Origin: Nymphaea colorata
Taxonomy: Eukaryota > Streptophyta > Magnoliopsida > Nymphaeales > Nymphaeaceae
Reading direction: 5' to 3'
Assembly (NCBI RefSeq): GCF_008831285.2
Contig: NC_045146.1
Span: forward strand, 18,181,289 to 18,245,288
Length of the DNA stretch: 64,000 bases
The notes under the pieces were generated by a model. That model had not been told where the DNA came from and did no database searches. It saw nothing but the letters and a program-made list of their open reading frames with translations. Position 1 is the stretch's first letter, and every line of letters begins with the position of its first letter. The position numbers and the translations under genes were made by a program. Shown here piece after piece: positions 58,950 to 64,000 of this stretch.

Positions 58950-61588
58950 CTAATGAGGTTAGTGTTGCATAACTTGGCGGGGCTGATTCTATACTAAATG
59001 ACTGATCAAAAGAGCAAGCTCAATCTCCGATTTCTGCAAATGTAACACAGTAGCAGATGCCGATTTTGTAGATCTTTTCGGCATATGCAGCTGATATTTG
59101 GTCACCTGAGCATGGAGGATGGATTAACCTACTGATCGCTGGGAATTGATAGTGGTATGTTCCGAGGCTGATTTCCTTCTAATAGTAATAAAAGGAATTC
59201 CATTTTGAAAAGAAAAGGAAAAAGTTAATCTAGAAAATTCGTTTTGATTTTCACAATTTTTGATTTTTTTTTTCATTTTAAATGCGGTATGTAATGTAAA
59301 TATACAGAAAAAAGGGTTGTCTGCTTGAAGAAGGGGAAAAAAATCCAAGAGCTTTTGCATTAGTTGGAAGAAGTTCCACAAGGCATTTAAGATTCTCTGT
59401 TTCTCTCTCTTTCCCCCTCCCCCCATAGAGGAAGTTTTAAGGAAAAGCTTCATTTAACCCTTTATGTGTCCTAAGAAAATATTTCAAGACAAATTTAAGC
59501 AGTCCAGAAATACTCACTGTCCCTTAGTTTGGTTTGCCAACCCTTGGTGTTTTCCAAAAACAAAAAAAAAAGCACTGCAGACGGATTATTGCAGGTTGAC
59601 CTGGTCAGCAAAAAGGTCAAAATCTAGGAGACCCCTACTTTTACGTTCTTCAATGGTGGAAGGGGAGAGCTCAGTCTTGAAATTTCACCCAGTTAACTTG
59701 TGCACAGAAAGATATCCAGCCGTTTCCTACAGGGTAGACCAACTTTTGGGTCTGAACCAGAATACTTTGATTTTCTGTGCACCAAGGACGTGTTTGAGTG
59801 GGAGGACATAGGGTCTCAAACTATACTTCTCTGCCTCATAAGTACGACTATAGAACTAATAGAAGGCATCAAACAAGCACGAAATTGAGCAGTTTGGGAC
59901 TCTTAGTCTCATCTTAACATCCCTTGAAACCTGTGGCGCCCCATCTCATGACTGGGCATCAAGGCGTGTCTCCCTTCCCTTCCATCCCCTATGTCACCAC
60001 TCAAAGATGCCCTAAGAAGTTTCAACAAGAGCGAGTCGCGATTCTGATAACCTAATTTGAATCTGATATTGGCTTTTCTTACCAAATATGACGATTATCT
60101 CGTCTAACTGATGCCCAGACCTAGGTCATGTGAAAAATTAAAATTCTGACATGCACTTGGCACATCTGAATCTGAATCCTGATGGTAAGAGAATCTGGTA
60201 ATAGTTACATTTGAGCTTAACCCGGTCTGTTACATACTTAATTACCGGTCCTGCTGTACCATATCCCGATTGACTTGCTAGAAAATAGAGTGATGTACAC
60301 AATGGTGCCTACCAGTCGGATTCATTTACAAATGCGCTCCTACCTATATTATACCTAACTGCCTAAGGATTACAGGAAATTCAGAAACGGGCTTTTATGC
60401 TTACCGCCATCCATCTAACTATGGATAGACGTGAGTTTTAAGTACAAAGAGGATGCCGGAGCTACCGTTCCACGCATTCCTACTTATTCATATGCTACCA
60501 ACAAAAGAAGAAAGAGCTATAAACATATATCACTACCACTAGCTCCATTTCACACATTCCTTCCTACTTGTTTATATATGCAACCAACAAACGACGAAAA
60601 CATACATCACTACCACTCAGAGAAGCTCATGGCACCAAAATCGCAGCACTCTGCACCAACTGGTTCCTCTGCTTTGTTATCTTGTTTAAATGGATATAGT
60701 AATCTCTCATTTACAACACATCTTAGTGCTCTTAGCTTTGATTTTTGCTTGTGGAACCCTAAACAAATTTGATCAGCAACAACAAATTTTGTTTCGTTGG
60801 AAAATCCAGTGGAAACCATTTCTCTTCTGAGATGACAAAACAAAAAAGCTAGCCTCATCCACACTCAAAAACCTGAAGAAGAGAGTAATGATCCCGTCCT
60901 ACGATTATTAAAGTGAAAATTAGGGAACAGAAGGCAACAAAAATGATGTAATGGTGCTTTTGCCTACCAACGTTTTCCAACATTTATGGAATGGAGCGGT
61001 TTGTTGTGAATTGTTTATTGAACTGATGTTATCAAAGGTAAAGTTTCAAAGTTGAAACCTGGACGACTTTTAGCAAAATTTTCTAGAAAAAAAAAGTAAT
61101 CTAAATGGAAACACTATCCCCCGTGGACCAACTTGTATATCATTCGTCTTGATCTGTCAGCAAGATCATCATCAGCTGACATATCTTGACAAGATTCTAA
61201 AGTTATCAAACTCATATTGTTTAGATTTGTTGGATTTGGCACATATGGCAGCCATAAAATATTGCCACAACTTGATATAGGAAGAAATATAGCCAGTCGT
61301 ATATATGCATTATGCTTAACTCGATTCAAAACTTGATAGTCACTGAATAATGCAAATATGCATACTTCCAGCTTTAAACTATCAGAAAAGAAGCTTGAAG
61401 AAGTATCAACGAGTAAATCTCCACAAGGAGTAGGTGCATTCATGTAGTCCCTGATACTGTTCATATGATATGAAGAGATCTGATTTTTTAAAAAAATGAA
61501 TCTAAATGGTTCATGGCCTCGTACAATTAAGAAACAACAACCATTTTTCAGTGTCTTCTTTTTCCTCTGTAAGTACAACCATTCATAG
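58950..61588. other. Intergenic stretch between BRP1-like and IDD genes (tail to tail)
   Basis: AATAAA at about 59188 may end the BRP1-like transcript. The rest is AT-rich with an 80-bp tandem duplication at 60471. A minus-strand open frame at 61114-61578 just downstream of the IDD stop codon shows no recognised domain and is probably 3' untranslated sequence. Confidence 0.5.
60471..60625. repeat. Imperfect two-copy tandem repeat of about 80 bp
   Basis: CACGCATTCCTACTTATTCATA (60471) and CACACATTCCTTCCTACTTG (60551) begin two copies that both continue through ACCAACAAA and ACATCACTACCACT. The copies have diverged by substitutions and small indels. Confidence 0.75.
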
Positions 61589-62516
61589 CTAGTTTATGAA
61601 GACATTAGACTTTGGCATCACGAAAAGGCTTCCACCATCGCCGACACCCAGAAAGTCCCTCGTCTCTCCATCTCCACTATCGCGCTTGCGAACCATCATC
61701 TCACTCCTAAGGCTGCGAGACGTACCAGTGCTACTGCTACTGAGCTCTGTGTTTTTCTGAAGACTCTGTTCTTGTTGCAGTAGCCCCACAGAGTGGTTTC
61801 CAAGAAATGGCTGCGGTCCTTGATCCAGTACTGCCGAGTTTCCGCGAAGAAATGCATCAGTTATCGACATTGCTCCGATCTCTGTTGCCTTCTGCAGCAG
61901 TGCAGTTGCAGACATATGGGCAGAAGCAGGGTGAGCGACTTCTTGGTGGTACTGATGGAACCTATTGCTGCTGCTGCCGGCACCAAGGCCGGAAGCTGTG
62001 ACGATGCTGGCAGGCGTGCTGAACGATCTGCTGGTTGTTGCAGTGGGAGAGGAAGAGCTGGTGAGCACCAAGCCCGCGCCATAGAGTGATGAACAATTTC
62101 CGAACTCCATCGCGGACCCTTTGGCCGCCAAGCAGCTGTTAAGAAAGCTTGTGTACCCATCGGCCGGGTTGGACGGAAGAAGTTGATGCAGGCCGGAGAC
62201 AGGAAGCCGGCCGGCGTCCATGGCCCTGAGCCACTGACTATCGCTGCCTCTCATGAGGGGAGGAAAAGTAGGAGGCAGTGAAACTTGCACCACAAAAGGG
62301 TCCGGTGCAACTCTTGATGTCTCTTGGGCCAGTGCATCGCAGAATGCTCTGTGTGTCGTGAAGCTGTCTTTTCTGTATATGATGAAGAATATATCGCATC
62401 ACGTTATTAAGGAGAAGAGAATGATGAACACCGTATACCAATTTCAATCTACTAGGAGAAACTTTAATTTCAAAGTGCATATGATTATGCAACAAAAACA
62501 CATGTTTTATTATCTT

Positions 62517-62570
<54 letters not shown>

Positions 62571-63889
62571 AACGATTATGAATAAAACAAATGAGAAAAA
62601 TGTGATTGATATTTTTGTTATGGAGTATTAGTCTACATCATTTTTTCATTGTTTTCAATCATTCATTTAGTTTAAATGGATGGTGTTGGTTAGATGACAG
62701 GGTGATTCTTCGTAATAGTTATCATTCTCTCACTATATAAGAATTGATATGCCATTACTGATACCAACATAATCCAAGACCTCCATGAGTGTGGAGAATG
62801 TAGGGGCCTTCGGTCTTTCGGGCTCCAAGAAGAATCATGAGTGTGGAGAATGTAGGGGCCTTCGGCTCTTTCGGGCTCCATGAATCGTAATCCTTTGGCT
62901 CAGCCAAAAGACTATGGTAGAGAACAATATGCATGAAGAAAAATACATGGTATCACTGACCTGGAGAACTGTGTGCCGCAGTCACACCTGTATTCTTTGG
63001 TTCCACAAGTCTTAGAATGTGCCTTCCAATCAGACTGAACTGCATACCTCTTCGAGCATTTCTCACACTTCCATTTCTTATCCCCATGCTTTCTACAGTA
63101 GTGCTTCTTGATCCCCGTGAGGTCACCAAGCGCCCTAGTGGGGTCATGGTGCACGCAGCTCTTCTCCGGGCACACGTACACTCTCTTCCTCAACTCCTTG
63201 CTGCTTCTCTGCCGGAGCTTCCATGGCAGGTTATGGCCGCGCCGGTGGAGCTGCAGGTTCTGGTCTCTCTGGAAGCCCTTGCCGCAGATCTCGCAGACAA
63301 ACCGGTTCGTAGCCATGAGAGTCTTCGGCGACAAGGCAACCACCTCCGCCTCAGGGTCTGTGATATAGCACACGAGAGTTTGCAATTTTTAGAACAAAGT
63401 TTTGGTATAAGATTCATTCTGTGTGCACAGATGTCTATGGGTTGAGGTTTCTAAGCTATGAAGGCTGCAACTATTTATGGCATGTCCATTTAATGCTAAA
63501 ACCATATTAAAAGCCAAATTTTGGTATCAAAATAAGTTTTATTAACTAGTTTTGATGCTAAAAGTTTAATCATCATGGCTATATATCAAAATAAGTTCGA
63601 TTAACTAGTTTTGAAGCTAAAAGTTTGTTCATCATAGTTATATATCAAAATAAGTCCTTAATTAGTTTTGATGCTGAAAGTTTGTTCATCATAGCTATAT
63701 ATCAAAATAAGTTCTTAACTAGTTTCGATGCCAAAAGTCTGATCATCATGGCCTATATGAGAGAGAGAGAAAGAGAGAGAGAAAGCAAACGAAATTTTAA
63801 AGAAAAACAAAGTATAATTATTACATTGGTCGGCTTGGTAAATGACCTGAGCTCACCGGAACATGAGCTGTTTGGGTGTTTCCGTTCGT

Positions 63890-63936
<47 letters not shown>

Positions 63937-64000
63937 CCTATCTACATAGGAGATTTTTAGGAGGTAGATGAGGGAAGAAGATTACTGCCTGGAGTGCCTG
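61589..64000 (-). CDS. INDETERMINATE-domain (IDD/BIRD) C2H2 zinc-finger factor (partial at 5' end)
   Basis: Minus strand. The last exon is 61589-62372, the zinc-finger exon 62961-63357, and the final 12 bases of exon 1 appear to be 63989-64000; the rest of exon 1 lies beyond the window. The zinc-finger exon encodes PEAEVVALSPKTLMATNRF, then finger 1 (CEICGKGFQRDQNLQLHRRG), finger 2 (CPEKSCVHHDP), and two C2HC fingers (CEKCSKRYAVQSDWKAHSKTC and CDCGTQFSR), the full ID-domain. The last exon begins KDSFTTHRAFCDALA and carries the family motifs MSATALLQKATEIGA and TRDFLGVG. IDD proteins are nuclear; members such as JACKDAW and MAGPIE partner with SHORTROOT/SCARECROW and DELLA proteins in patterning, and others act in metabolism and flowering. 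Which member this is cannot be settled. Confidence 0.92.
62520..62567. repeat. TA microsatellite in IDD intron 2
   Basis: About 48 bases of uninterrupted TA repeats, 150 bases after the acceptor of the last exon on the plus strand, therefore inside the intron between 62372 and 62961. Confidence 0.95.
62784..62887. repeat. Two-copy 52-bp tandem repeat in IDD intron 2
   Basis: CATGAGTGTGGAGAATGTAG starts at 62784 and again at 62836; each copy contains GGGGCCTTCGG and TTTCGGGCTCCA. Near-identity points to a recent duplication. Confidence 0.88.
63526..63756. repeat. Four-copy 57-59 bp tandem repeat in IDD intron 1
   Basis: ATCAAAATAAGT recurs at 63526, 63585, 63644 and 63701, each followed by AACTAGTTTTGATGC-type sequence and GTTCATCATAGCTATAT. 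Copies differ at several positions. It lies within intron 1, 170-400 bases from the zinc-finger exon. Confidence 0.88.
63893..63933. repeat. CT/GA microsatellite in IDD intron 1
   Basis: About 40 bases of CT (GA on the gene's strand) starting roughly 55 bases inside intron 1 from its donor. A shorter GA tract lies at 63760-63784. Confidence 0.92.

Noticed and set aside
61114-61578. 154-codon minus-strand open frame just after the IDD stop codon
   Set aside because: No recognisable domain and no splice context; more likely part of the IDD 3' untranslated region. Not excluded without transcripts.
1-64000. LTR retrotransposons or other virus-derived elements
   Set aside because: I saw no recognisable gag/pol-like protein stretches or long terminal direct repeats; absence by eye is not proof.

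Overview
This window is nuclear DNA of a flowering plant. Genes have many GT-AG introns. Several products are plant- or plastid-specific: a group III WRKY factor, an INDETERMINATE-domain (IDD) zinc-finger factor, a pTAC7-like plastid transcription subunit and a VTE6-like phytyl-phosphate kinase. Intergenic DNA is AT-rich and full of small transposons and dinucleotide microsatellites. The lineage cannot be fixed by eye.

Layout, left to right. 1-2832 holds two tandem duplications, a possible organelle-derived patch and what look like the last two exons of an unidentified + strand gene. 5175-9612 (+) is a two-domain DJ-1 homologue in eight exons, with an in-frame upstream start that adds a transit-peptide-like leader. 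13848-15734 (+) is an intronless ABCG half-transporter. 18384-21323 (-) is a three-exon group III WRKY gene with W-boxes in its promoter and a dense W-box cluster in intron 1. 21.8-29.4 kb is gene-free and repeat-rich: a 73-bp satellite fused to a tRNA-like head, a second related SINE, and a Tourist-like MITE. 29466-33132 (-) is pTAC7 and 34408-39255 (+) is VTE6, a divergent pair of plastid protein genes about 1.3 kb apart. 41089-45572 (+) is a TEX30/KANL3-type alpha/beta hydrolase. 47895-58102 (+) is a large ePHD plus AAA-ATPase chromatin protein resembling Arabidopsis At3g15120 (BRP1). 61589-64000 (-) is an IDD factor whose first exon continues past the window end.

No operon-like logic applies; the genes act separately. 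They cover thiol/oxidative stress (DJ-1), membrane export (ABCG), defence or senescence transcription (WRKY), plastid gene expression and tocopherol/phytol recycling (pTAC7, VTE6) and chromatin or transcriptional control (BRP1-like, IDD). All exon models were assembled by hand from splice signals, reading phase and remembered family sequences. No search or transcript data were available.

The best leads are the SINE-linked 73-bp satellite, the intronic W-box cluster, the two-start DJ-1 leader, CT tracts abutting the first-intron donor of three genes, a possible GC-AG intron in the IDD gene, and target-site-flanked MITEs inside introns. I recognised no LTR element, viral relic, CRISPR array or functional tRNA/rRNA gene.
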